This document shows, piece after piece, positions 1-7,768 of a stretch of DNA of 29,610 nt. The DNA comes from Aalborgiella sp031422495 (GTDB lineage: Bacteria; Pseudomonadota; Gammaproteobacteria; Burkholderiales; Burkholderiaceae_C), in assembly GCA_031422495.1 (NCBI GenBank), contig JANPLX010000110.1, positions 1 through 29,610 of the forward strand, given 5' to 3'. The notes beneath the pieces are model-generated. The model was not told where the DNA came from. It made no database searches and saw only the letters and a program-made list of their open reading frames with translations. The position numbers and the translations under genes were made by a program. How positions within the stretch are numbered: position 1 is the stretch's first letter; each line of letters starts with the position of its first letter.

Positions 1-1080
1 GCAGAGTTCACCTTTGAGTTCAAAGAACCGGCGAATTTACCCAACCCGATGCTGTCGATGACCGATTGCTCCTTTGGCTATCCCGCGCCCGATGATGCTC
101 CTGCAGGCACGCCGCCGACGGTGATTGTGCAGCGTGTCAACAAGTCTGTATTGGCCGGTCAACGTATCGGCATCTTGGGTGCGAACGGGCAAGGTAAATC
201 AACCGTGGTGAAAACCATTGCCCGCGCATTAACCCCTGTCAAAGGCGAAATCACCGAAGGCAAGGGCTTGAACATTGGCTATTTTGCCCAACAAGAGCTG
301 GACGTGCTGCGCCCGCAGGACACGCCGCTGGAGCACATGATCCGCCTCGCCCGTGAAACGCAGGCAGCAGGGAAGCTAAGCAACCAGCAAACCAACGAGC
401 AATCCTTACGCAGCTTCTTAGGCACCTTCAATTTCAGCGGCGACATGGTCAAGCAGGCCGTGGGCAGCATGAGCGGTGGTGAAAAAGCCCGTTTGGTGCT
501 GTGCATGATCGTGTGGCAGCGCCCTAACCTTTTACTGCTTGACGAGCCAACCAACCACTTGGATTTAGCGACGCGTGAAGCGCTGGCCATGGCGCTCAAC
601 GAGTTTGAAGGCACTGTCATGCTGGTCAGCCACGACCGTGCGTTGCTGCGCGCTGTGTGCGATGAGTTTTGGATGGTCACGCGCGGCGGCGTGGAGCCGT
701 TTGATGGCGATTTGGACGACTACCAAAAATACCTGCTGGACGAAGCCAAACGCGCCCGTGAAGCCGTGAAAGAAGAACAGCAAGCACTCAAAGTTGAAGC
801 TGCAGCATCAGCCAAAGCTGCAAAAGCTAATCCAAAATTACCAAAAGGCGAAAAAACCAAATCGCTGTCACCTTTAAAACGTGAACTCCAAGGCATTGAC
901 GACCAACTCGCGGCATTGAACCACGAAGGCAAAGATTTAGAAAATCGTCTCTCTAAACCGCTGCAGCCAGCGGATTTGGCGCAAGCTGGCAAACGCTTGA
1001 AAACTGTGCAGCAAGAGATTGAAGCTTTGGAAGCGCGCTGGATGGAGCTGTCGCAAGAGATTGAAACTGCATCGGTTTGA
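1..1080 (+). CDS. yheS: ABC-F family ATPase, YheS-like (5' end outside window)
   Basis: This is the C-terminal part of a duplicated-ATPase ABC-F protein, a soluble ribosome-associated family without membrane domains. The reading frame is open from base 1, so the first ATP-binding domain lies upstream of the window. The visible second domain has Walker A (GANGQGKST), the ABC signature (SGGEKARL), Walker B with LLLLDEPTNHLDL and the switch SHDR. The text around it (NLPNP before the domain; VEPFDGDLDDYQ after the H-loop) matches YheS better than Uup or EttA. After the ATPase domain a Lys/Ala/Glu-rich tail (about the last 120 residues) looks like the coiled-coil C-terminal extension of the family. 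YheS-type factors are thought to relieve translational stalling; that role is family knowledge, not shown here. The YheS subgroup is likely but not certain. Confidence 0.9.
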   Translation, partial: AEFTFEFKEPANLPNPMLSMTDCSFGYPAPDDAPAGTPPTVIVQRVNKSVLAGQRIGILGANGQGKSTVVKTIARALTPVKGEITEGKGLNIGYFAQQELDVLRPQDTPLEHMIRLARETQAAGKLSNQQTNEQSLRSFLGTFNFSGDMVKQAVGSMSGGEKARLVLCMIVWQRPNLLLLDEPTNHLDLATREALAMALNEFEGTVMLVSHDRALLRAVCDEFWMVTRGGVEPFDGDLDDYQKYLLDEAKRAREAVKEEQQALKVEAAASAKAAKANPKLPKGEKTKSLSPLKRELQGIDDQLAALNHEGKDLENRLSKPLQPADLAQAGKRLKTVQQEIEALEARWMELSQEIETASV

Positions 1081-1119
1081 GGAATAGTCCGCAGGTCTGG
1101 ATGTTTGATTCAGTAGAAC

Positions 1120-1147
1120 TTGAATTGTCGTCTTTTGGCGTTATATT
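1120..1147 (+). promoter_or_regulatory. Candidate sigma-70 promoter for the GlsB/YeaQ-type gene
   Basis: A TTGAAT hexamer at 1120-1125 and a TATATT hexamer at 1142-1147 are separated by 16 bases, about 50 bp upstream of the small membrane-protein start at 1197. The -10 matches the consensus well and the -35 only moderately. This is pattern matching only. Confidence 0.35.
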
Positions 1148-1196
1148 CTGTTTTGTCAGTTTTTAACATGTTCCACACTTCCTCAAAGGATTACTT

Positions 1197-1451
1197 ATGA
1201 TGTCAATTTTGTACACCATCTTTATCGGTTTGATCGTCGGATTTATCGCCCGTGCTGTCAAACCCGGTGAAGACAAACTCGGCTGGATCATGACTGCCGT
1301 GCTAGGCGTTGCGGGCTCATTCCTTGCCACCTACGCAGGTCAAGCACTCGGTTGGTACAAAGCGGGTAGCGCTGCAGGATGGATTGCATCCGTCGTTGGC
1401 GCTGTCATTTTGCTGATCATATACGGCATGGTGGCCAAGAAGTCCAGCTAA
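1197..1451 (+). CDS. GlsB/YeaQ/YmgE family small membrane protein
   Basis: An 84-residue, very hydrophobic protein with three predicted membrane segments (roughly residues 3-20, 30-48 and 60-80). It has the family pattern: a Gly-rich first helix (FIGLIVGFIARAVKPG), a GW in the second segment and a short Lys-rich tail. The family (transglycosylase-associated protein, PF04226) sits in the inner membrane and is often stress-induced; its biochemical role is not settled. An AGGA ribosome-binding site lies 6 bases before the ATG at 1197; the ATG at 1200 is equally plausible. It stands alone, between a candidate promoter and a strong terminator, so it is probably transcribed as a single gene. Confidence 0.88.
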   Translation: MMSILYTIFIGLIVGFIARAVKPGEDKLGWIMTAVLGVAGSFLATYAGQALGWYKAGSAAGWIASVVGAVILLIIYGMVAKKSS

Positions 1452-1488
1452 GCCACTTCAACAGAACTACATCGGTTCAAAATAAAAG

Positions 1489-1518
1489 CGCTTTGCAAGT
1501 GCTTGCAAAGCGTTTTTT
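1489..1518 (+). terminator. Rho-independent terminator
   Basis: A perfect 11-bp stem (CGCTTTGCAAG at 1489-1499 pairing with 1502-1512) with a 2-base TG between the arms is followed by six T residues at 1513-1518. It lies 38 bp after the stop of the GlsB/YeaQ-type gene and ends its transcript. On the other strand it could also act on the PAP2 transcript, but the T-run favours the plus strand. Confidence 0.9.
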
Positions 1519-1560
1519 GCTATGTATTAAATAGCAGCTTAGGCAACAAATACGCTGGCT
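1519..1560 (+). repeat. Intergenic repeat, copy A
   Basis: First of eight related elements in this window. It starts with a small hairpin (GCTAT at 1519-1523, seven bases, ATAGC at 1531-1535), followed by a conserved box that reads as the complement of GCCGGCGTATTTATTGCCTA with a few changes (CTGGC for CCGGC). It lies directly after the terminator and 14 bp before the 3' end of the PAP2 gene. Confidence 0.75.
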
Positions 1561-1573
1561 ATAAGCTGGGTAA

Positions 1574-2308
1574 CTAACTCCTTCGCAACTCAAAAAAAAC
1601 ACTCATCACCAGCGGTAAAAATGCACCAATGCATGCTGCCACCAATACGTCTGTCGGCCAATGCACGCCGAGAACAAGGCGTGACACGGCGACAAGTATT
1701 GTCCAAACAATCGCCAACGACAGCGCGAGCATGCCCTGTTTGGGCCATAGCCGGCTCACCACCAATGTGATGGCAGTGGCGCATGCCGCGACGGCCAGTG
1801 TGTGACCGCTAGGGAAGCTGGAGCCCCAATACAACTCGGTTTCCCACAACATGGGGCGAACTCGACCAACCGCCATTTTTACAAGGTAAATCATTACCGC
1901 TGCGACAATCACTGAACCGCTAACGAGCAGCGCATTGAACTGGTGTTTAGCCCACAAAAGTCCCGCCGTCACCAACGCTACAAGTGGAAACAAAAACTTT
2001 GCCGATCCTGTGAACGAAACCGTTTCGAAAAACCCAGTGAAAGTGCCTGAAACATGGTTATGGATGTAAAGCAAGATCGCCTTGTCAATCGGTCCAGACT
2101 CGCCGCCCAAAACATCTTCACTCACTTTGACAGCGGATGCTGCGAGGACGAGCACCAGCAGCGTGGTCAAGCGGCGTTTTTTTAGCGGTTTAGACCACTC
2201 AGGTTGGTAGTGCCGCACATATGAACCAAAAACATAAAAAAGGCAAGCGACGATGAGCGCCAGCTTCGCAAGGTCTTTGATCAGTTCAAAAATCACGGCA
2301 TCAGCCAC
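1574..2308 (-). CDS. PAP2 family membrane phosphatase
   Basis: An integral membrane phosphatase of the PAP2 (type 2 phosphatidic acid phosphatase) superfamily, about 244 residues with six or so membrane helices. All three catalytic motifs are visible in order: KMAVGRVRP (motif 1), FPSGH (motif 2, with the catalytic His) and SRLVLGVHWPTD (motif 3, with the nucleophile His). Likely substrates are lipid phosphates such as phosphatidic acid or undecaprenyl pyrophosphate; the sequence does not say which. There is no ATG. Of the GTG codons at 2314 and 2308, the latter has AAGGA seven bases upstream and is preferred. It follows the Rieske gene by about 45 bp and may be cotranscribed with it. Confidence 0.88.
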   Translation of the reverse strand: MADAVIFELIKDLAKLALIVACLFYVFGSYVRHYQPEWSKPLKKRRLTTLLVLVLAASAVKVSEDVLGGESGPIDKAILLYIHNHVSGTFTGFFETVSFTGSAKFLFPLVALVTAGLLWAKHQFNALLVSGSVIVAAVMIYLVKMAVGRVRPMLWETELYWGSSFPSGHTLAVAACATAITLVVSRLWPKQGMLALSLAIVWTILVAVSRLVLGVHWPTDVLVAACIGAFLPLVMSVFFELRRS

Positions 2309-2353
2309 TCGCACGTCCTTGCCAAGATGCAGCGCAAGATAAATCGTTCGAAC

Positions 2354-3064
2354 TCAACACTGCACGGCATTGCGGCAATATTTATCAAGCTCTTGCACAG
2401 TGGCTTTAGCGACGATTTTGTTTTTGGCTTTTGCGCCAACATCCAAACTCAGCTTGGCTTCGTATTTCTTGAAAAATTCATCAAACATTTCACCACCAAG
2501 CGTGGCGTAAGCCGTCAACGTGTCGGCTTTGGCATCATGCTGCAACAATACCGCACACAGCGGCTGGGGTGCCGGGCCACTGAGAACTTGTGCGCCTTGC
2601 GCGGGGTCGTATTGGCTGTGTTCCGCGCAGCAATGAATCAAATTGTCTTGTAAACCCTTGGTGGATTTGGTTTTACGAAAACTAATGAAGCTGACCTGCG
2701 GCGTGGGGTAAACCAAATGGTGCGCACAAATCGCTGAAAACGCCACGATGCTGCGGTTTGCGCCGACGCCGCCTGGCCAATCGTAGGAATCGTTGCTTTT
2801 GGTGTTGAGCGATTTTGGCAGCGCGGCTTTGTCTAAATTCAATAAAAACACCGGCGTCGCCTCAAAGGGGTAGTGAAACACGTAGTTGGTGTTCGCCTTC
2901 AAGCTGCTGGCTTTGATGGGCTCGCCCTGCGCGTTGCACAGCACCGCTTTGGCATAGTCACGCGGCTTGGCATTTGCCGCCCATGCCATAGAGCTTGGCA
3001 AAGCAACTGCGCCCAAACATGCCGCACTTTTGCTGCAAGATTCAATAAAATCCCGTCTGTCCAT
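2354..3064 (-). CDS. Tat-exported Rieske [2Fe-2S] protein
   Basis: A 236-residue protein starting MDRRDFI, a twin-arginine motif followed by a hydrophobic stretch and AWA/A, so it is probably exported folded by the Tat system. The cluster ligands are visible as C-A-H (Cys113, His115) and C-A-E-H (Cys146, His149), followed by SQYDP and a GPAPQPL loop typical of Rieske domains. This resembles small Rieske subunits of periplasmic oxidases, but no large-subunit partner is in the window, so the electron partner is unknown. The start at 3064 is supported by GGAGG six bases upstream; the frame extends to 3094 but that extension has no support. The final Cys near the C-terminus is unusual. Confidence 0.85.
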   Translation of the reverse strand: MDRRDFIESCSKSAACLGAVALPSSMAWAANAKPRDYAKAVLCNAQGEPIKASSLKANTNYVFHYPFEATPVFLLNLDKAALPKSLNTKSNDSYDWPGGVGANRSIVAFSAICAHHLVYPTPQVSFISFRKTKSTKGLQDNLIHCCAEHSQYDPAQGAQVLSGPAPQPLCAVLLQHDAKADTLTAYATLGGEMFDEFFKKYEAKLSLDVGAKAKNKIVAKATVQELDKYCRNAVQC

Positions 3065-3162
3065 GCTCAGCCTCCATCTTGAAGATAGGCTCACTGTAAA
3101 CGATGCTGATTTGGCTTGTCAACTTCTCAAAATACTTAGAAAAAAAACTCAAATCTAAAATA

Positions 3163-4023
3163 TCAAGATTTTTGCTTTTCCAAAATCACCAAAGCAATGC
3201 CACCCAAAATAGCAGCTGAAGCCAACAATAAATGCAGCGTCAACACTTCACCCAGAAACGCGATACCGCCAATCCCGGCCAGCACAGGCACGCTGAGCTG
3301 CACTGTGGCCGCTTGCGTGGCCTTCAAAGCTGGCAAAACAGCGTACCAAATTGCGTAACCAATACCAGATGTGATTGCGCCAGAAACAACAGCGTAGGCA
3401 ACGCCCGTATTGTCTACGTTGCTGTGATTCATAAAAATCAGGCTCAAAACCAAAGCAATGGGTACGGTCCGTAAGAAATTACCCGCAGTAACACCGCTGG
3501 GGTCAACCGCACCTTTGCCACGAAGCGAGTAAACGCCCCAAGCAACACCCGCCCCGAGCATCAAAATAGAACCCCACAAAGGTGGTGCAGACAAGCCTGG
3601 CAACAGCAAGCCCACCATGCCGCCTAGCGCTAGAAATAGACCAACCAATTGCAGGCTGCGGAAACTTTCACCTTGCCAAATCCCATAGCCGATCATCGTC
3701 GCTTGAACAGCACCAAAAAGCAATAATGCACCAGTCGCGGCCGTTAAACTCATATAAGCAAATGAAAAACCAGCCGCGTAGGCGAACAGAGCACATGCAG
3801 AGAGCCAATTTCCTTTACCCCTAGTTTCTCCCGCGTTTGCGGTGCGCCGAATGCTCACAATCAACCCAAGCATTAACGCGCCAGAAACCAAGCGAATCGT
3901 TGTAAAACTAGCAGCGTCGATACTGGCGTTTTTCAGCGCAAGCCGACAAAGCAATGAATTCCCCGCAAACGCCAGCATGGCGATTGCCGTTAAGGCAATC
4001 GTGCGAATGCTAATCACTCTCAA
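3163..4023 (-). CDS. EamA/DMT family transporter
   Basis: A 286-residue protein of about ten hydrophobic helices arranged as two repeated halves, as in EamA (drug/metabolite) permeases. The first helix carries the typical LAFAGNSLLCRLAL pattern and the second half begins near WGSILMLGAGVAWGVYSLRGK. The substrate cannot be read from the sequence. The start appears to be TTG at 4023, with AAGG about six bases upstream; the GTG at 4017 is an alternative. The gene begins 15 bp after the MAPEG gene ends, so the two are probably one transcript. Confidence 0.85.
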   Translation of the reverse strand: MRVISIRTIALTAIAMLAFAGNSLLCRLALKNASIDAASFTTIRLVSGALMLGLIVSIRRTANAGETRGKGNWLSACALFAYAAGFSFAYMSLTAATGALLLFGAVQATMIGYGIWQGESFRSLQLVGLFLALGGMVGLLLPGLSAPPLWGSILMLGAGVAWGVYSLRGKGAVDPSGVTAGNFLRTVPIALVLSLIFMNHSNVDNTGVAYAVVSGAITSGIGYAIWYAVLPALKATQAATVQLSVPVLAGIGGIAFLGEVLTLHLLLASAAILGGIALVILEKQKS

Positions 4024-4038
4024 AACCGCCTTTGAATG

Positions 4039-4434
4039 TCATTTAACAGCCACCCACAACAAATGCGCTGCACTAGCGATCAACACGGTGAATGTCAGCG
4101 TCATCCCCGTTATCCGAAAAGCAAAACTCTCCCGCTGCTGGCTCACCCCATACGCATGCGACAGCCGCCCAACCAGCAAACCCGTACCCAGTGCATGCAT
4201 AAACCACGCATACACCCCGCTTTGCTCCACCAAATAAAGCATCAATAAACAAAGCGGCACATACTCCGCAAAATTAGCATGGACTCGAATGGCCCGCTGC
4301 ATGTCTTTGTTACCCGCATCGCCTAAGCTTATTTTCAAGCTGTTGCGTTTAATGATGATGCGGATGCTGAGGACAACGAAGAAAATCGCGAAGATTGCAG
4401 CATATGTGGGAAGGATGGTGGGGATTGATTTCAT
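4039..4434 (-). CDS. MAPEG family membrane protein
   Basis: A 131-residue protein with four hydrophobic segments and the MAPEG pattern: a charged stretch after helix 1 (RIIIKRN), then RAIRVHANFAEYVPL with the conserved Arg, His, Asn and Glu, then GRLSHAYG. MAPEG proteins are glutathione-linked or orphan small membrane enzymes; the bacterial YecN-like type has no firm role. Its ATG lies only 10 bp beyond intergenic repeat copy B and has no clear ribosome-binding site. The sequence upstream is the far end of the inserted rhodopsin cassette, so its original promoter may have been separated from it. Confidence 0.85.
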   Translation of the reverse strand: MKSIPTILPTYAAIFAIFFVVLSIRIIIKRNSLKISLGDAGNKDMQRAIRVHANFAEYVPLCLLMLYLVEQSGVYAWFMHALGTGLLVGRLSHAYGVSQQRESFAFRITGMTLTFTVLIASAAHLLWVAVK

Positions 4435-4443
4435 GTATATTTA

Positions 4444-4484
4444 CTATAATTTAAATAGCATCTTAGACAATAAATACGCCGGCT
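4444..4484 (+). repeat. Intergenic repeat, copy B (left flank of the rhodopsin cassette)
   Basis: Hairpin CTAT (4444-4447), seven bases, ATAG (4455-4458), followed by the conserved box ending CGCCGGCT at 4484. The stretch from ATAGCATCTTAG to the end is identical to copy C at 11237-11277. Both copies lie just beyond an hrpA 3' end, one real and one a relic. Confidence 0.85.
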
Positions 4485-4504
4485 ACATTGAAAAAATGAC
4501 AATT

Positions 4505-4570
4505 CTAACTCTTAATCTTCACCCGCAGCTTATCCAACCGCTTCACGCTTACAGGCTGCGGGGCGCAGAG
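4505..4570 (-). pseudogene. Relic of the hrpA 3' end (21 codons plus stop)
   Basis: Read on the minus strand, these bases encode the last 21 codons of HrpA (PQPVSVKRLDKL, then IKS and a stop). Over the alignable part they differ from the real hrpA tail at about 11291-11350 by six bases in 62. The stop is TAG here and TGA in hrpA. No other part of hrpA is present, and the next gene upstream is blh, whose stop lies 23 bp away. With repeat copy B behind it, this reproduces the arrangement hrpA tail - repeat seen at 11237-11350. It is a duplication footprint, not a gene. Confidence 0.85.
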
Positions 4571-4593
4571 TTAATAAGTACAACCACTGCACT

Positions 4594-5571
4594 TCAACGC
4601 CCCAGCCAGTGCGCACTGTAGCTCACTAATACCAAATGCGGCAGCGTAACTGCAGCTAGGGCTACGACCAGCCATTGCAATATTTGACCTTGGCTTGCGA
4701 AGACATTGCCTGGACCTAACCACGGCGCACTGGGCAAAAACCACCACAACAATACTAACAAGACCGCAGTAGCTAGTACGCTAGCCGTAAAGGCCAAGGC
4801 GTACCGTGCAAAACTCAAAGCATGGCGCGACATCACTGCTCGCTGCACACGGGCTACGTGGGCAAGACAGTGGTAGACGCCGAAATAAAGTGCAAACGCC
4901 AGCAAAGGCGATAGCAACAGGTAAGCACACAAGATTGCCAGTATTTCTACCACGGCCCACAGTGCATTGTGGTGGTGGTAACTAGCAGACTCTTGGCCTT
5001 GGTCGCTCACATTGGCAGTGAATTTTTTGCGTTTTAGAAACCGCCATACTACCCAACCCACTGCGCAAACCACTACCAAAATAAGCCAGCCATTTGCCAG
5101 CATCTGCCAAATACGCCACACTTCGCTAAAACCCAAACCTAGTCTGCTCTGCATCAATTCAGCCATAGCGCCCTGTGCCACCAGCATCGGCCACATAACA
5201 CTCGCACCGCCTACACACAGCCTAGCCCATAGTGCGTAGCTGTGCAGTTCACCAAAGTGCCAAGCAGACATGAGCACCAACAGCAACAAGGCCCAAGGCA
5301 CTGACCATGACAATGCCCAGCCTGCCAGCAGCACACATAGCAAATACGCAGCGCTCAGCGCTAGCGCTTTGCTGTGTGGCTCAAACTGAACTAGCAGCAA
5401 CACGGCGTCCAGTGCGCCATGCCCAAAACCTAAAGTGAGCGAAAACAGCACAAAAGCCCACAACGCCAAGGGTGGCCACTGCGCCTCTAGCGCACGCAAG
5501 GCCAGCATAGCCAACAGCAGGCATCCGCTGGCAGCTAGCAGCAGTGCTGGGCGACGTGTTAAATCAGTCAT
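4594..5571 (-). CDS. blh: Beta-carotene 15,15'-dioxygenase, Brp/Blh family
   Basis: Cleaves beta-carotene into two molecules of all-trans-retinal, the chromophore of the rhodopsin encoded at the head of the operon. It is a 325-residue polytopic membrane protein with about eight hydrophobic segments. The iron-binding histidines of the family are visible: GFGHGALDA (His51), SAWHFGELH (His105, His110) and YFGVYHCLAH (His234, His238). The loop at residues 178-201 (Lys-rich, then YHHH) is variable. The ATG at 5571 has AGGA seven bases upstream and lies 20 bp after crtY. It is the last gene of the cassette; its stop is followed within 25 bp by the hrpA relic. The identification is secure from motifs plus context. 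Confidence 0.93.
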   Translation of the reverse strand: MTDLTRRPALLLAASGCLLLAMLALRALEAQWPPLALWAFVLFSLTLGFGHGALDAVLLLVQFEPHSKALALSAAYLLCVLLAGWALSWSVPWALLLLVLMSAWHFGELHSYALWARLCVGGASVMWPMLVAQGAMAELMQSRLGLGFSEVWRIWQMLANGWLILVVVCAVGWVVWRFLKRKKFTANVSDQGQESASYHHHNALWAVVEILAILCAYLLLSPLLAFALYFGVYHCLAHVARVQRAVMSRHALSFARYALAFTASVLATAVLLVLLWWFLPSAPWLGPGNVFASQGQILQWLVVALAAVTLPHLVLVSYSAHWLGR

Positions 5572-5591
5572 GCTTACGTCCTAGATACGCA

Positions 5592-6767
5592 CTAGGCCAC
5601 CAACCGCCGTAGCGCTGCGCTGGCAAACGGCGCCACAGGCAATGCCCTCATGATGGCGATGCGCTCAGCCAGACCAGCACTACCCGATAAAAAAGCCACG
5701 ACGCCGTCCGCTCCCACCCGTTCAAACATCTGCATAAAGTACTGTGGAGCGCGCAGCCAATCTTGGCTTAGGGCATTCAAAAATACTGCGTCCATCCAAT
5801 GATCGGTAGTGGAACGTGTGAAGGTTTGCGGCTGCCAGCTGGCCCGCGCCTTCTGGACACCAACCTGGCTTAAAGTTGTGCGCAAGGAATCAGCCACGCC
5901 ATTGGTATGCGCTAAGGTATCTAGAAATGCATAGCCCGTCGAAGGCCTTAATGTGCCACCACCTCGGCCAAGCGGTATGACATGGTTTGTAGAAGATGGC
6001 CTTACTGCGTCCAGTGATAACACGCCCTGCTCTTTGTACGCCACACTGTACGGTTTACCTTTTAATCGATGCGCTAAGTACTGCTGCAACTCTAGAGTTG
6101 TATCAGGCTGCCAACTGGCTGGCGATATCCAAGTGCTCTCAACCAAAGCATTGCGTGCGCTGTAAGGTAGCACGTACCAAAAATGCAATCCCTTGGCATG
6201 GGGTTCGAAAGCCATTAGCTGTACCGTTTCAGTGTCAAAAGTATCCTCCTCGGTATGCACTTCCCATCCAGCAAACTGCTGTACCAACGTGCTTTGAGCC
6301 ACTTGCCGGAGTGGCCGTGCGTCAAATACCCATCGTGCTTGCATGGCGTCGTTCTGCTCAGTGGTGATGGTGATGCCTTGGCTGGTACTTTGTGCAGCTA
6401 TCGACGCAACGCCCGTGCTTAGACGCAACTCCACATGCTTTGAAGACGCGATAGTCTTCAAAGCAGTCGTGTAAAACGCATCCGCATCTAAAGTTGCATA
6501 GACATGATGCTGCGAAGCATGCTGGCAAGAGTTCTCATTCAGGCTAACAGCCCACTGACTCCAGCGCGCACGCTCTAAATGGCTATAGCTATGATGTGCG
6601 CCCGTACTAGGCGCCCAGTAGCTCCAAGTACGGTCGCGCGAGTATTTAACCCGTTTCTCCAACACCAAAATGGACAGCGCTGCAAACTCTGGAGCAGCCA
6701 GCTCAGCAGCTAGCGCTAAGCCACTGAGTCCACCACCCACGATCACAATGTCTAGCTGCTTTTCCAT
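5592..6767 (-). CDS. crtY: Lycopene beta-cyclase
   Basis: Converts lycopene to beta-carotene by forming both beta-ionone rings. It is a 391-residue FAD/NAD(P)-type flavoprotein with the dinucleotide-binding motif VIVGGGLSGLALA near residue 10. CrtY-type signatures follow: DRTWSYW (residues 45-51) and the loop GGTLRPSTGYAFL in the middle. The start at 6767 (MEKQLDIVIVGGG) is chosen because it places the Rossmann motif at the N-terminus as in the family. The frame stays open upstream to 6839, but that extension overlaps crtB and resembles nothing. The gene begins 20 bp after crtB stops and ends 20 bp before blh. Confidence 0.92.
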   Translation of the reverse strand: MEKQLDIVIVGGGLSGLALAAELAAPEFAALSILVLEKRVKYSRDRTWSYWAPSTGAHHSYSHLERARWSQWAVSLNENSCQHASQHHVYATLDADAFYTTALKTIASSKHVELRLSTGVASIAAQSTSQGITITTEQNDAMQARWVFDARPLRQVAQSTLVQQFAGWEVHTEEDTFDTETVQLMAFEPHAKGLHFWYVLPYSARNALVESTWISPASWQPDTTLELQQYLAHRLKGKPYSVAYKEQGVLSLDAVRPSSTNHVIPLGRGGGTLRPSTGYAFLDTLAHTNGVADSLRTTLSQVGVQKARASWQPQTFTRSTTDHWMDAVFLNALSQDWLRAPQYFMQMFERVGADGVVAFLSGSAGLAERIAIMRALPVAPFASAALRRLVA

Positions 6768-6787
6768 AGTTGCTAAGCATACGCGTT

Positions 6788-7768
6788 TTAAGCAGGGAAA
6801 CCGGGTGTATCTGCTAGGTGGGACAGCTCGTTGCGCCACACATCACGCGAAGGTTGCTTGGTGGCAGGGTTGTTGAGTAAGGTACGCGCAATCAGCCAAG
6901 TTTTTTCAGCCGCGCCCAAAGTTGTTCGGCCTAGCCAGTAGCTGTCAGGTCCGCCTTGACTAATTTTGTGACCTATGGCTTGGTACAGCGCTGCAGCTAT
7001 GCGGATGGCTCGGCGGTTCGGTGCTGGAATTGCTTGTATCCCCGACTGCGCGTAGGCATAAAAATCGTCCGCCAGCGCCAACAGTTTGCGCAATGCTGCA
7101 AAGGCCTGCACACGCTGCGTGGCATCTGTTGGTGCAGCTAATATCTGGCTGGATACGCCCCACTCTGCGGGTATGTAGCATCTCCCGCGCTGTGCGTCTT
7201 CAACTACGTCGCGGGCTATATTGGTGAGCTGCATGGCTATGCCTAAGGCAATGGCGTATGTGTCAGCAGCAGCTGGCGCTCCCAAGAGTGGTCGCATCAT
7301 CTGGCCCACCGTTCCAGCGACGCCGTAAGCAAAGCGCAGCAACGCCTGTTGGCTGTCCACAGCACGCGGACCAGCATCTGCCTGCAGGGTATCCATAAAG
7401 CACACCAGAACGGCATCAGGTACGCCGTGGCAGCGTAGCATCTGCCCGGTGGCTCTGGCTAATGGGGTTGATGCTGATTCTTGGGATGCTTCATAAGCGC
7501 GGCTTGGTAACACAGCTACTAGCGCCTGCAGACGCATCGCAGCCAGAAACTCCATACGCTCTAATTCAGTTCCAAGCCGCTCTTCATCGGCATAGTCGTC
7601 AGCCGTCCGGGCAAAGGCATACAGTAAAGCCGCGTCTTTCCGAGCAGCTGGTGACAAAAACCGCGCCGCCCATGAAAACGATTTTGCGTGGTGATCCATC
7701 ACCTGTTGCGGTGTCAGAACTCCCTTTTGCGGGGTCATGTTGGCGAGTAGAGGCAGGGCTTGACTCAT
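6788..7768 (-). CDS. crtB: Phytoene synthase
   Basis: Condenses two geranylgeranyl diphosphates head-to-head into phytoene. The 326-residue protein has both Asp-rich motifs of the squalene/phytoene synthase family: ALLYAFARTADDYADEE (first, DDYAD) and QLTNIARDVVEDAQRGRCYIP (second). The ATG at 7768 overlaps the crtI stop as ATGA, a four-base overlap that points to translational coupling. The frame is open up to 7993, but that extension runs antisense-frame through crtI, lacks family similarity and is rejected. A second in-frame Met ten residues later (MTPQKG) is a possible alternative start. Confidence 0.94.
   Translation of the reverse strand: MSQALPLLANMTPQKGVLTPQQVMDHHAKSFSWAARFLSPAARKDAALLYAFARTADDYADEERLGTELERMEFLAAMRLQALVAVLPSRAYEASQESASTPLARATGQMLRCHGVPDAVLVCFMDTLQADAGPRAVDSQQALLRFAYGVAGTVGQMMRPLLGAPAAADTYAIALGIAMQLTNIARDVVEDAQRGRCYIPAEWGVSSQILAAPTDATQRVQAFAALRKLLALADDFYAYAQSGIQAIPAPNRRAIRIAAALYQAIGHKISQGGPDSYWLGRTTLGAAEKTWLIARTLLNNPATKQPSRDVWRNELSHLADTPGFPA

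Noticed and set aside
6768..6839. N-terminal extension of crtY
   Set aside because: It overlaps crtB and places 24 unrelated residues before the dinucleotide-binding motif.
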